64,000 nt of DNA from Acanthacorydalis orientalis (GCA_034766995.1 CM068315.1:4563736-4627735); one strand, 5' to 3'; positions 34,713 through 46,592 are shown, numbered from the stretch's first letter. Notes: generated by a model from the sequence alone, not told the origin. A program made the numbers and translations.

Positions 34713-35200
34713 TTAGGTTGGTGAAAAATAATTGCGATTTTTATCATTTTAAGTTTGTCGCCGATTTTTCTAGTTATCGTTATCTTTTGTTATAGTCATG
34801 TGATATATCATTGTAAATAATGCAATTAGCACTAAGCTCATGTCTGTTGTTTTCATTCTTTAGTATTGTTGGATGTAACCTCTTAAATTGGTCATAGAAA
34901 AACAGAAAATTCGCACGATTTTGTTGTATGAATTTAAATTAGGACGTAAAGCAACAGAAACTGCTCGAAATATCAAATTTGTTTTTGGCGAAGAGTCAAT
35001 TAATGAATGTACAGCTCAACACTTGTTCCAAAAAGTTTGTAATGGAAACGAAAGTCTTGATGATGATGAGGGTCGTGAATGTCTTTCAGCTATAGACAAT
35101 AATTATTTAAAAAACATTATTGAAGCGGACCCAAGTAAAAGAACTCGAGAGGTGGCAGAAGAACTTAATGTTGATCGACATTTGAGCCTAACTGGAAAAA
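34713..35200 (+). mobile_element. mariner family C, 5' part only
   Basis: The left TIR TTAGGTTGGTGAAAAATAAT follows a TA. A 5' UTR and the transposase N-terminus come next; the homology stops inside the second helix-turn-helix and no right TIR is found. It is a different lineage from family A: the 5' UTR sequences do not match. Confidence 0.85.
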
Positions 35201-35217
35201 CATTGGAAGCACAATAA
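34888..35217 (+). pseudogene. mariner transposase N-terminal DNA-binding domain
   Basis: An open frame of 109 codons. It reads IRTILLYEFKLGRKATETAR (first helix-turn-helix), QHLFQKVCNGNESLDDDEGR, then LKNIIEADPSKRTREVAEEL NVD of the second helix-turn-helix, as in SETMAR/Hsmar-type transposases. After NVD the sequence leaves the family pattern and soon stops. The catalytic DD34D domain is absent. A true start slightly upstream cannot be excluded. Confidence 0.85.
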
Positions 35218-35257
35218 ATTGTTTGAGTTATTTTGAAGTTTCAGTTCTTCTATTGGG

Positions 35258-35322
35258 CGTATAAGACGGTCCCCTGTTTTTTGAAGTCATTTTTAGGTTT
35301 TAAGGGTCGTTTTATATGCCAA
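35258..35322. repeat. short hairpin MITE-like sequence
   Basis: GCGTATAAGACGGTCCCCTG ... AAGGGTCGTTTTATATGC forms inverted arms of about 18 bases with a few mismatches, followed by CCAAAATATAAGGTA. I recall similar arms from DNA-transposon ends in many animals, but the family is not named here. Confidence 0.5.
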
Positions 35323-35329
35323 AATATAA

Positions 35330-35629
35330 GGTATATTTAAATAAATATTTATATAATGATTGTAATTGCTGTTCCTACATATAGAACTATGTTCGATTAC
35401 AAGTGGAAATACCGAACGTGTTATTTAAAATCAATACTAACAAAAATCAACTTCCCTAACTGAGATATAAAAGTCATTTAAAAAACAAACAACAACCTTT
35501 TCTCTGACTCATTTTAATTTGAATGTAAATAATGCAACATGTTTGACAAACAATTTTCTTGCAAATGTATGAACACTGTGCTATATGCCATCTGTTTTGC
35601 AAGAACGTTAAAATCATTTATGATACGGG

Positions 35630-35687
<58 letters not shown>

Positions 35688-36017
35688 TACAGTTGAAATG
35701 AAATCATAACGGAAATATAATTTGCATACATCGTTCTACTGTCTGCGGAGTAATGTTCGTTATTCTTTTAACACATTCAGCACGTGTTCTCTGCAATATT
35801 CACTGGCACGTATTTAAAGATGACCGTTAAATCCGCCGGTCCACATGTATACTATGTATACATATATAAAGATACAGCATGCTGTTCGGCGGCATCTTTT
35901 CACATCTACATATATCATCTGTTGTATTAAATATTATTTTTTAAACGGTCGGTGAAAGTAGGCAAGCCTCTCAAACACCTTAACCCTGTTCATAATGAAA
36001 CAGGTGCCATCTGGCCT

Positions 36018-36019
<2 letters not shown>
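35330..36019. other. intergenic DNA with a TA array
   Basis: A (TA)n run lies at 35634-35681. The rest is unassigned. Confidence 0.5.
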
Positions 36020-36078
<59 letters not shown>

Positions 36079-36092
36079 GTGTGTGTGTGTAT
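36020..36092. repeat. (TA)n(TG)n microsatellite
   Basis: A TA run followed by TGTGTGTGTG. Long Tyr/Ile frames crossing it on both strands are artefacts. Confidence 0.9.
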
Positions 36093-36571
36093 GAAAATAT
36101 TTATTTTTTAAATTGCTACACATACTTATATACGAATGTGAGAATTTACATGTATATGTGTATTTAATTTTCATTAATTGCCATATTGATTTAACGTGAA
36201 AAGAAGTTAATATTTGTAAGGTTAACATTTGTTTTAAAATCATGTTTGTAGATCTTTTTTTTGAAATAATTTTTTTAAGTACTTTCCAAGAAATAAAATT
36301 GATTTTTCCCTTAAAATTTCTCTTTAAAATTATTTTTTTTAAATTGATGTGTATATTATTATAACCGATTAATTTAAAGTTCAATACTTTGTACGAAATC
36401 ATTTCGAGACGTTCCAGGATCATTTAATTAAAGCGCGTCGTTTTGAAACAGTCTTTATTAAATATGAAATCTTTGTTATTAGGAATGGTAAACATTACTA
36501 AATATCGGGATTATATATCAGTATTGATATATTCAAATAATATATTTTATAATATTGTTTAAAGTATAACA

Positions 36572-36576
<5 letters not shown>
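36093..36576. other. AT-rich intergenic DNA
   Basis: The minus-strand open frame reaching 36423 is Lys/Ile-rich and continues into a TA array; not credible as a gene. Confidence 0.45.

Positions 36577-36639
<63 letters not shown>
36577..36639. repeat. (TA)n(GA)n composite microsatellite
   Basis: Read in reverse this is (TC)n(TA)n, like the TC start of the Helitron-like copies. It abuts the 3' hairpin end of the next copy. Confidence 0.9.
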
Positions 36640-37409
36640 GTTTCGCCCTCTGTTCGCTGCATTCGCTCACTTGTTAATTATAATCATGTACATGTGACTG
36701 AATAAAACAATAAGCATATTTTTTAAGACTCATTCATGTCTACATAATCATTCTTGCAGATATATTGAAACGTATTTGTTTTATATATGAGATAAACATA
36801 TTCGAGTACCATATTGCTATGTGGGTTATTTTGAAACTTTTCCTACATATTCCACGAATCAGGCTCTGCATTCATACACAGACCAGACATAATACCAAAA
36901 CGATGGTTGGGTTCGGGGAAAGCTTACCCCCCGTGGAACGACTGGGGACAAGAAGACACCTACACCATAACATTACACAGTTTCTTGAAATTTGTGAAAA
37001 ATAAATGTGGGTACCATAGAAACCTCGTTCCAAATATTTATTATTATATTCTTTATTGAGATATACATACTTTGTTAATGTCGTATACATGTCACATTTC
37101 ACACTACTTTTACAGGTCAGTAACAAACTTTAAACGTGATGGATACAAAACTTAGCTATTCTACTACATTTTTGATTATAATTCACTTATTATACTTTAC
37201 TATATCTACATCTTTATTTATTTATTATATTCTATTCTTAAAGTATATTTTAATTTCCAGTCTTTTGAGGCAATGCTTTAAAAATTTTACTGAATTGACC
37301 ACAGGTACTGATTCGGTAAATACACTTATGCTAGTCTGATTAATATTGTCGTCCCAAGTATAATAAATAAGTCGATGTCATGGAATTTTTATTTTTAGTG
37401 GATAATTTT

Positions 37410-37414
<5 letters not shown>
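36640..37414 (-). mobile_element. Helitron-like element, copy 2 with internal insertion
   Basis: GGTTTCGCCCTCTGTTCGCT starts the 3' hairpin end. Family sequence then runs to about 36810 and resumes near 37340 (TCGTCCCAAGTATAATAAAT through TGGATAATTTTTATTTTATA). Between them lies extra DNA, including a less AT-rich patch at 36855-36960. Non-coding. Confidence 0.6.

Positions 37415-37468
<54 letters not shown>
37415..37468. repeat. (TA)n microsatellite between two Helitron-like copies
   Basis: The array connects the 5' end of copy 2 to the 3' CTAG end of copy 3. Confidence 0.95.
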
Positions 37469-37469
<1 letters not shown>

Positions 37470-37662
37470 TAGGGGAGTCCAGCACCTATTCAATTGACTC
37501 GACCCCAGGTTCACTGCGCTCGCTCACTTCTTAGTTATGAGAATGTAAATATAACCGAATGAAATAATAAACATATTTGGGTATCATAGAAGACTCGTCC
37601 CAAATAAATGAGTTGACATCATGGACTTTTTTATTTTTGCGGATAATTTTAATAAATAGAGA
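37469..37662 (-). mobile_element. Helitron-like element, copy 3
   Basis: Begins CTAGGGGAGTCCAGCACC, includes CACTGCGCTCGCTCACTTCT, then the shared body (ACATATTTGGGTATCATAGA; GAGTTGACATCATGG) and ends GCGGATAATTTTAATAAATA then GAGAGA. At about 194 bases it is the most compact copy and has no internal TA array. Orientation is the same as copy 2. Confidence 0.65.
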
Positions 37663-38831
37663 GAAAAATAATATGTTTTTATTTAATATACAATTCTTTT
37701 ATTAATTGCTCTTTTTCTTAGCATAGTATTCTCAATTATTTGTGCTTAAAAATAGTCTTTATTATCAAAAATGTCGACATGTATCACTTTGAACATAACT
37801 ACTTTGATAACAATGACCTAATGACACACCTTGTAGTAAACCCGTAACTATTCTAACATCAATTCAATACGAAACTGTTCATTAACAGCCACATATTTTG
37901 AATCGAACCTACTTAACGTAATTTGAAAAACAACAAAAATATAACTGGTTTTTGTATATTGAAATACTGGTCAATAACGATAAATCAATGCAAAAACCGT
38001 TTTGTTTAAATATTCGAAATTGAAATAAAACTGAATAGGTAGATAAATCTCGAATAGTGTTTGATTCTATAAATATATGAATAGGAAGTATACAAGTATG
38101 GTTATAAGGATGGAATCAACTGATTCTTGTATAATTATCATTATTAAAATCGTAAGGTCAATCACTAAATCTTAACTCTGTTAAGGATATGAAATAAAAT
38201 TAAATATCAAGTTCTTAAACGCTTAAAAATTCAACAGAAAAAATACAAATATTAAATTTGTATATATATATAGGGTGCTGCAAAAAACTTCTCAAATTTT
38301 AAAGGTTAACAAAGAAAGTATGGAACATGCTATTAAAAATTTTATTTGTGAGTGATGGACCCATCCTGTTGAGACCAGGCGATAGAACTACTTTTATTTT
38401 GATATATGGATTCTTTCTTTTGAACATCATTAGACAAAAATCTTTGTAATAAAAAAATACAATTTAATTTCAGTAATAAGTAGTAGAAACATTACTGTTG
38501 ACATTCTCATAAAATCGTTTAGAATTTGACTATATTTTATGTAATTACAATGTATACTACTTGCTATAATTTATAAAAATAGCGAAAACACAACTATTTG
38601 TAGAAATTTATGCAGAACACATCGACAGCAGTACAAAAACTACTCAGTTATATTAGAATGTAATAAATTATGTGAATTCTAGTGTTTCTAAAATGAGATA
38701 GTATATTTTACAGTTTATTATGAACAAAAAAAGTGGTAGAATATTAATTATAAATTATAACTGTTAAGAATTAACTATTAAATTAGTTCATAAAATTTTA
38801 CCAATTAAAGTTATTCTTGGTATTTATACCA

Positions 38832-38834
<3 letters not shown>
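37663..38834. other. intergenic DNA; possible Tc1-type end at 38271
   Basis: AGGGTGCTGCAAAAAACTTC after a TA run resembles the AGGGTG terminus seen at 56470, but no further element sequence is recognised. Confidence 0.35.
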
Positions 38835-38882
<48 letters not shown>

Positions 38883-38933
38883 GAATATCTGTTAATATAA
38901 GATATCTATAATAATAGAATAGAACAGAATATC

Positions 38934-39010
<77 letters not shown>

Positions 39011-39033
39011 AAAGATATGTATATATATATCTA

Positions 39034-39088
<55 letters not shown>
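38835..39088. repeat. cluster of three (TA)n arrays
   Basis: Arrays at 38835-38879, 38938-39010 and 39040-39087 are separated by AGATATC-rich spacers that are partly inverted copies of one another. Confidence 0.9.
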
Positions 39089-39090
<2 letters not shown>

Positions 39091-41151
39091 AATCCTGCTG
39101 ATACCATTTTAAGATAGTTATAAGTAATTATAAAAGCTATTTATTACAACGACCTGAAGACAGCATACGTATCAAAACCAGTCGTAGAATATAGAAATTT
39201 AACTTGGAAAAGACAAAATCTATCAGACTAATTTCTCAATTAAATTTATAATAATATTTTTAGAAAAAATGCGTAATTACATTCATATTATGGCAACTTT
39301 AGCTGTTAAAAAACTCATTTATAAAACAGCTTTATCGGTGTAGCTTTTAAATTTTATATAATTGAAAACAGAACACCAAACAATTGATACAAATCTATAA
39401 AATAGAAAATGTATATAGAAAAAATATGTATCATACAATACTGGTATATCTCTTTTCGCCCTTATTTGTTGATTTTTTTTAAAAAAGTATATATATATAT
39501 ATATATTTGTATTCAGCTTTTCCCTAAGTAACAACTGTATCATATTTTAAATACTTTTTTGTTAGTGTTTTTTTTTTTTTGTTATTATTATTTATAGCTG
39601 TTATATCTCTCATCAGATCGACGATTTTTTAAACAATCAAAAATATCATAAATCTTAATTAGCACGTGTCACTTGAAGTAAGTTATTAATAAGCTCTCTC
39701 TCTATTCGGTTCGAATAAGTACACATTCTAAAGAGCTCAACAACAATTCATTAATACAAAGTGTCTAACACATTATATTTCATTTTGTTATCCCTAGCAT
39801 TGTTCGTTTTACGCTTCGTTGAGTGACACTGCGTTTTGTTCTCTGTTTTTTTAGGTTAGTGACCAGCATTCATATTAATAAATCATATCTGATAAAATTT
39901 GTTAGTTAAATACTTTCTTTTGAAAATAACATTATGTGTTAGGGAACGTATTTATATCTGTACACTTTTTTACAAAAAAAATAAAACAATAAATAAAATG
40001 TACAACTTGAGCAAATCATTACCTTTGTTTAATCCAGTCTGTGAATTAAAAAAAAAACTTAAATCTACTATTTTTGGTTTCGTGTACTAAATTTCTTGTC
40101 GTATATTAATTAATTTACTTTTCTTGTTTCTTGTTATGTCTGGCCTAAATCAATTGATGCTACAATTAGCACTGTTTCTGTGGGAAGACGATTAATAGAT
40201 ATACGTTTTAATGAATACAACTTGTATAAGAAATATAAAAGCACGATTTAGTAAAACATTCGAATATGGTAATTACTGTAAAAGTGAATGCACAAAAGTG
40301 ATATTTAAAAATGAATAAAGATTTTATTGATACGGAAACAACATAATTCATTTTAATATACGAGAAAACTTCAAGTGTAGAACAACAAATATCAAACGAA
40401 GACATTTGGAATTTTAAAATTTAGAGATGTTATACAAAAATAATAAGAACGTATCTACTAATACTTTATTTTAAGCTAAACTTATCTAACTAAATAATAT
40501 TCCTTCTTCAAAATATCCATTTAGGTACAACTACAACGATGTTATCATCACTTGTGCTAATCCAAGAAATCTTTTTTCGCGGTAATATCAAGTATCTGAT
40601 AGGAATTTTCTTATATTCTCTCAATGTTACAAAATATTGTTTCGTTAGGATACGATTTAATTTACAAACAAGTACAGCTTTCAAATCTTATTTTTATACC
40701 ACACGTAGTGTTGGTTTTCATGTATTGTCTAACGTATATTTAAGAAGATTCTATAATATTAGAACTATTGCGAAAAGTTTCCAAGAGCTTGTATTAGATA
40801 CAATGTAAGAAAAGAACGATCAACACATAACCTTATCTGTAAAATAATAAAGAACTCAGTTTGAATGGAATAGTATTTTCTACTTAAATTACAAATTGAA
40901 ATTACAAGAAGTACAGTTCAATTAAACCTTTATAGTAAAACAAAACTGTATTTCAAAAAACGGCAATGTCTATATAAAAATACTAAAAAAACTTGTACTG
41001 TGTGCAATCTGAACTAAAGAGAAATAATGCAACTATAATAAAACGGTGCCAGCTATAACAACCATATAGGGAAAATCATCTAATAGAAAAAAATGTAAAC
41101 ATAGAATCTCTCAGTGAAAATAAGTGTAAAGTAATAAATATATTTACTCAT
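39089..41151. other. AT-rich intergenic DNA
   Basis: No gene recognised. An 89-codon frame at 40539-40808 (+) has an even residue mix but no motif I know and no visible splice or promoter context. Confidence 0.4.
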
Positions 41152-41246
<95 letters not shown>

Positions 41247-41248
41247 AA
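41152..41248. repeat. (TA)n(GA)n composite array
   Basis: TA runs with ACATATA breaks followed by GAGAGA, immediately left of MITE E2. Confidence 0.9.
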
Positions 41249-41258
41249 TAGAGATAGA

Positions 41259-41442
41259 GGCTTCTACATGGAAATATTACAAGATGCGCAGGGGTTAAGA
41301 AAAGTCATGTTATATTTTTATTTAGTATTTTAGTTCAATTAAATACTAAAATACAATTGACCTAAAATACTAAATGAAGGATAACATTTTTTTTAATTTT
41401 TGTCTTCATTTTAATACTTTCATATGAAAGCCTAAGTTCAAT
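41259..41442 (+). mobile_element. fold-back MITE family E, copy 2
   Basis: Ends GGCTTCTACATGGAAATATT (left) and, in reverse, GGCTTTCATATGAAAGTATT (right) are inverted repeats of about 20 bases. The inner hairpin TAGTATTTTAGTTCAATT / AATTGACCTAAAATACTA is well preserved. Non-coding, between two TA arrays. Confidence 0.8.
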
Positions 41443-41447
41443 GACTT

Positions 41448-41449
<2 letters not shown>

Positions 41450-41501
<52 letters not shown>
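41450..41501. repeat. (TA)n microsatellite
   Basis: A TA run of about 50 bases right of MITE E2. Confidence 0.95.
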
Positions 41502-41505
<4 letters not shown>

Positions 41506-42387
41506 GTCTTAAATTAAAATCCTTTTATACTAATGTATAACTTTGGTATCAAATTATAAAAAAAAAATAATAAAATATATAAACATACTAATCCAAAATG
41601 GATGTAAGGGACACATTCTGAAAACAACCCTGAACAACTATTATTATTTATTGACATTTGGAATAATTAGTTAAATATATTAAAAGTGGTAATAAATCTA
41701 AACTTGTGAATGAGTTTTTAAAGACAGGTTAACGAAAAGCGAATTCTATAATTTAAATTCTATATTCAGTTGTATCTGAATTTACTAAATTATTTACACA
41801 TTTAATATATAAGATTAAAAATGCTTCGATTCAATTAATTATGATTTAATATCGATTGACACAAGTGTACTCAAATCGTCAACTACATACTTTCATTTCC
41901 TCTCTTGTGTTCTATTGACCATTATCTTCCCACCCCCAATCCCTGCGTAGAATGATTGCTGAGTAACAGACACACAACTCGTGTTTCACAAATTAACTGT
42001 TGGTCTTATGTGTCAGAATTTTCACTAAGAAGTGTAATAATATTTGTAGTTTCTCTCTACGGGAGTCGCTTTTTACTGTTTAGACAACGAAACTCCAGAG
42101 TATCCATGAAAGCACACTTTTACTGACTTGTATTTTTATTGTTCAGTGAAACTTATTTTATTCTAAAAAGATCATCGAAAAGTGATTTGATAGATTATGG
42201 ACCCAATAGTAAAGTAGAAGTTCAATATATTTTTTTTTTAAAAAATACACATTTAAAATAAACATTTTATTTTTATTTTAAACGAATTTTTTTATTTATA
42301 ATAATGTGTATACAATACTTTTTTACTAAAGTACACTAAATATATTTAATTTCAATAAAAAATATATTCGTATACAAGTTATATATA
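41502..42387. other. AT-rich intergenic DNA
   Basis: No gene recognised; 41880-42110 is less AT-rich but without a frame. Confidence 0.45.
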
Positions 42388-43658
42388 CAGAGTTTTTCGA
42401 TAAGGACGCAATTTTTCAATTTGAAATAAAACACAGAATTTGCGCTGGAATTCCAAGTTTCTTTATTGTAAATAATGGTCGGGGGTGTGATTTTTTCAAA
42501 TGAAATATAATATCGTGTACGTGACCGCCGCGTACTTTCTTATAAGTAACCATTATTTTGTTGAAATATTTAATCGCTTCACAACTGAGGCTCTACCTCA
42601 CCAATTAATCTTTGGGATTCATCTTTAAGTTCGGAAGTTGTTTTAAAATTATTGGCGTACACTTGTCTTTTAACGTGACACCAAAGAAAGTAGTCCAACA
42701 ATATTAAATCGCAGGATCTCGGTGGTCAATTAGTGCCTCTATTTTTGGAAATAACGCGACCAGAAAATTTCTTTCTCAGTAAATTGTTTCACCAGCTGTA
42801 TGACTTGTTGCACCGTCCTACTGGAATTACATATCCTCCATATCAATATCATTCAATTCTCCATACAAAAAATGGTTATCATGTTTCTTTATCCATTCAT
42901 ACTAATCATTTATCAACCTGATTCTCAAAAAAGTAATGACCAATAAATAACTCCACCGGATCAAAGTACACACCAGTCACTCTTTCTGTATGCAGTGGCT
43001 TCTCAACGATCACTCTCGAATTTTCCAGATTCGGCATTTTTTCTTATCATTGTAACCAGAAAGTGCGAAATGAGCCTGATCGCTAAAGATGACTTTTTCA
43101 TAAAAACCGTGTTGTTGTTCCAGTATATAATTAACAAAACTCCGACGCTGTGAATGGTCTGCTGGCTTCAATTCTTGTGTTAATTGAACCTTATAAGCCA
43201 TTAATAATAAATCCTTATACAAAATACGCCATGCGGTCGCCTGTGAAAACACCAATTGCTTTGAACGTCGTGGAATTGACATTCCTTGCTCTTCCGATAC
43301 CCTTTCACGAACCAAATCGATGTTTTCTTCAGAACAAGCACTACAAACACGTGTTGGTGTTTCTTTATCTGTAACCGATTCATTCTTTTCACATTCACTC
43401 ACTAATCAACGAACTGTTGATTCAGATGGACGAGTATGTCGAGAATAAATATTGCTCTAATTACAAAATGCATTTCATATAGATTGATCATTTTCATAAT
43501 ACAATTGTATTATTTCAGTGCGTTGTTTTGTTGTGTACGAAGTCATAACTAAAAATGGCAAAGTCGAAACTTAACAAACATCAAACAAAGTACAGCTGTC
43601 AGTTTGACATCTGTAAAATATAAATTTTTAAAAATTGCGCCCGTATTGGAGACCCCTT
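42388..43658 (-). mobile_element. full-length Tc1-like element, family I
   Basis: About 1.27 kb with related inverted ends. TAAGGACGCAATTTTTCAAT follows the left terminus, and the right end in reverse reads AATACGGGCGCAATTTTTAA. It contains a decayed transposase gene on the minus strand. A 0.49-kb deletion derivative with the same ends lies at 58709-59196. Confidence 0.85.
42500..43546 (-). pseudogene. decayed Tc1-like transposase, near full length
   Basis: Starts MTSYTTKQRTEIIQLYYEND and passes TRPSESTVR, PTRVCSACSEENIDLVRERV and SIPRRSKQLVFSQATAWRIL YKD of the two helix-turn-helix units. Then come ELKPADHSQRRSFVNYILEQ, VIFSDQAHFALSGYNDKKKC (first catalytic Asp in FSD, normally FSDEAHF), DGATSHTAGET (second Asp) and CDLILLDYFLWCHVK (third). 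It ends near VHDIIFHLK. Length fits the roughly 350 residues usual for this insect family. Several stops and frameshifts break it, so no product is expected. Confidence 0.85.
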
Positions 43659-43829
43659 TATTACGAATTCGTCTTTTTCTATTTCAGTCAATTTTAGATT
43701 TACATTCTTTGTACATTTAAAAAATTATTACATTATTTGTAAACATAAGAAAAATCGAAATGCAGCACAAAATATCCTCTCTGTGTCATTTTTTACAGAT
43801 GGAAAAGTTAATAAAAGTTTCAAAATTAT

Positions 43830-43858
43830 ATATATATATTTATATGTATATATATATA
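43830..43858. repeat. (TA)n microsatellite
   Basis: An interrupted TA run directly before the CTAG end of Helitron-like copy 4. Confidence 0.85.
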
Positions 43859-44101
43859 CTAGGGGGCTTCGCCTCTACTCGCTTCGATCTTCAATCCTCG
43901 GGCTCGCTGCCCACTTGTCAATTATAAGCATGCACATGTACTAAATAAAACAATAAATACATTAAATAAATAAATCGAAATCATTGATTTATATATATAA
44001 TAGTATGTCTATATAAACATTCTCAATGATAGATTATTTTTAACAAAGTAGTAATGTTTTATAATATTTTTGTGGATAATTTTGATTTTGTGTATATAGA
44101 A

Positions 44102-44103
<2 letters not shown>
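43859..44103 (-). mobile_element. Helitron-like element, copy 4
   Basis: Begins CTAGGGGGCTTCGCCTCTAC (the clearest GGGGCTTCGCC hairpin), continues GGGCTCGCTGCCCACTTGTC, and carries the body TAGTATGTCTATATAAACAT through TGTGGATAATTTTGATTTTG. It is followed by TA and GA runs like the other copies. Non-coding. Confidence 0.65.
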
Positions 44104-44166
<63 letters not shown>

Positions 44167-44180
44167 GAGAGAGAGAGATA
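44104..44180. repeat. (TA)n(GA)n composite array
   Basis: A TA run followed by TATATAGAGAGAGAGAGATA, at the 5' end of Helitron-like copy 4. Confidence 0.9.
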
Positions 44181-44855
44181 TTTATATATGTATGTATGTT
44201 TGTATTTGTTGTATTTGTCCACCGTTATAACGCAATAAATAAAATAATAGGACTTCCTGGCCTATAGAGAACAATTTCCATTGTTACATGGACATCGATC
44301 GTTTATCAAGGGCAAATATAAACAAAAATACACACACACACATTATTCGTGATCAAATAAATACGAACATAAATACAGAACAGAAGCCCACTGCCTATGT
44401 CTGGTCGAACAAACGGCACGTAGCCAACGATGTATGAGATACACGAACGGATATTGTTTGTGAATGTGTGTGTGTGTGTGTATTTGCATTGCACGGCTAG
44501 ACAAAAAAATAGCACGTGCTCTCTCAGTGTGTAATAAATCGTCGGCCGGAAGTGGGATGGATAATTAAAAAAGACACGCGCGAAGATCGCAAGAATCCAT
44601 ACATGGAACGATGAACACGCGAACCCATATAGGTGTAATGATTCTTATGCGAGAGTCCATGTTCGACTGTGGGACGCTGACCGATAACTGTTAGGGTTTC
44701 GACGTTGGTTCGATATCTCCATGAATTACTTTTATGTGTTCAGCCATCGAGGACTCGTTGGGGTTGATAGGTTCATTGACAGAGCAATTGAATAGGCAAT
44801 GTGAACATGGGGACACGTTGTGCGAATTTCAAACAATTTAATATAACAGACCTGT

Positions 44856-44856
<1 letters not shown>
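44181..44856. other. CpG-containing non-repeat island
   Basis: A less AT-rich stretch with CGCGCG, CGGCCGG and many CG steps around 44500-44830, and CA/TG runs at 44331 and 44468. No coding frame was recognised. Possibly a regulatory or formerly genic region; composition is the only evidence. Confidence 0.35.
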
Positions 44857-44923
<67 letters not shown>

Positions 44924-44930
44924 ACAATAT
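44857..44930. repeat. (TA)n microsatellite
   Basis: A TA run of about 70 bases. Confidence 0.95.
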
Positions 44931-45034
44931 ATTAAAGTTGAGTATCACTATAATTAGTTATATTACTGGTAAATTACATTCATTCATATTTGTATGATAA
45001 TAAGTATACATTACCTGTTATATATCATCTCTTT

Positions 45035-45364
45035 CAGTGTTTCTCAACCTTTCTTGACCTGTGGACCCCTTTTCAGTTTAATATTGTTCTGTGTTTATAC
45101 CATCCCCCACTCATAATAGTTGCTCGGGAGAAAAAGAAATGAAAAAATAAACATCAAATATTGCACGATTTATTTAAAATCACAAAATGGATTTTTAATA
45201 AAATAATTAAAACGTATTTTTTATGAACTGCATATATTCGTTTATAAAAACAAAATAAGTAACAAACTGACGTTTATTTAATTTAGTGTGATTCTTGTGA
45301 CTTATGCAAACTACCAAGTTTTATGTTCTGAGGAGACCACATGGATCCCGGTTGGGGAACGCTG
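45035..45364. mobile_element. hAT-like MITE, 330 bp
   Basis: The left end CAGTGTTTCTCAACC and the right end GGTTGGGGAACGCTG (reverse: CAGCGTTCCCCAACC) are matching hAT-type TIRs. The inner CTGTGGACCCCTTTTC and ACATGGATCCCGG extend the inverted match. The 8-base flanks ATCTCTTT and ACGTATTT agree at five positions, consistent with an old 8-bp target duplication. No coding capacity. Confidence 0.8.
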
Positions 45365-45589
45365 ACGTATTTAATCTTTAATCTATAGATTTATTTCATA
45401 AATGAATCAGCGCTTTGACACTCGAAATTGAGAAATAATTAGATAATTTTTTGTATTACTTTGTTGCCTACCTATTTGGATCTATAAGGGGTTGAAGATG
45501 TAGTGACATGAATTGGCCTGACTGTTCAGTTACACTAGATGGTCTATTTTACCATGTTTGTTGTAGTAAAACTTTGTTTTCAGTTTTGT

Positions 45590-45850
45590 TAGAAGTTAGA
45601 TTTTTGTAATCGATATTTTAGTTCGACCCACAAATTGTCAGTGGGGTTGAAATCTGGAGATTACGGGGAAGTTATTAACATTTTTGGAACATTGTATAAC
45701 AACCATTATGTGTTTTGGGTTGTTGTCTCGTTGAAAGTAACACCCTGACGGAATTTTCGATTTCTGGGTAGATGACTATAAATTATTTTTCAAAACGGAA
45801 AAAATCTTTTCTTTTATCCATAATGGCATCAATAAATTCCAAGTTTCCAG
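45590..45850 (-). pseudogene. Tc1 transposase C-terminal fragment
   Basis: The minus strand shows IPSGCYFQRDNNPKH (second catalytic Asp block, QQDNDPKH in Tc1) and, after a frameshift, SPDFNPTDNLWVELKYRLQK, which carries the Glu of the DD34E triad. Upstream it reads GNLEFIDAIMDK. This is a Tc1/Tc3-type element distinct from the mariner lineages here. No TIRs were located. Confidence 0.8.
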
Positions 45851-46494
45851 TCGTCAATTGTTATATAACTGAAAGTCGTCACAACTTTATGAACGCACCT
45901 GTACCAATTAATCAGCTACTTTCTCTGCGTTGAAAACAATTACTGCCGAACAGATAATTGAAAGTTCAAAAGAGATAAACGTCCGTGATCAGTTCGATTC
46001 ACTGCTTTTTCGAACATAAAGATACACAAGACCCGCCTGAAACGTGTCGCGGAATCAATTCGAAATGGAATAAGTGTGAATATCACACCATATGATGACA
46101 CTAAAAACCATATGAAGCGAGAGACGAATAAAAAAGAAAACTCGAACGAAATGTAGACCGCTGACCTTTTTCCCAAGAATGAATCGTATAATTTCGATCG
46201 TTGTTCACTTTTTATAAGCCCCGCGGGCACTACGGACGAACGTATGTACTTTTATGTAAATCGTAGGCGCTCGACTGTATACACTTTTTCTTCGTTTCTT
46301 ATCTGATGCATTTGTGTTGTAAGGCAACCACTATCTTACCTTAACAGGTCTCGTACGAAATATTCCAGTATTCCCACTTCCCACTCCCTTTCGACACACC
46401 AAAATAAAAATAAATGTAACTTACATGTACATGTCAGAATGACGTACACATATACTCACATACTACATACATATTACTCAGCCACATAAATATA

Positions 46495-46529
<35 letters not shown>

Positions 46530-46592
46530 TAACCATTTGCATATATACAGAAGTTTCAAAACTTACCAGTCACATCCCATTTAAGTTTTTGT
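45851..46592. other. intergenic DNA with CpG-rich patch and a TA array
   Basis: 45930-46330 is less AT-rich. A 96-codon frame on the minus strand (45940-46230) has no recognised motif. A TA array lies at 46495-46532. Confidence 0.4.

Noticed and set aside
39899..40808. Possible two small genes on the plus strand
   Set aside because: The products have no motif I recognise, the composition is typical of surrounding non-coding DNA, and no splice or promoter context is visible.
43150..43374. Plus-strand open frame within family I element
   Set aside because: It is antisense to the recognised transposase.
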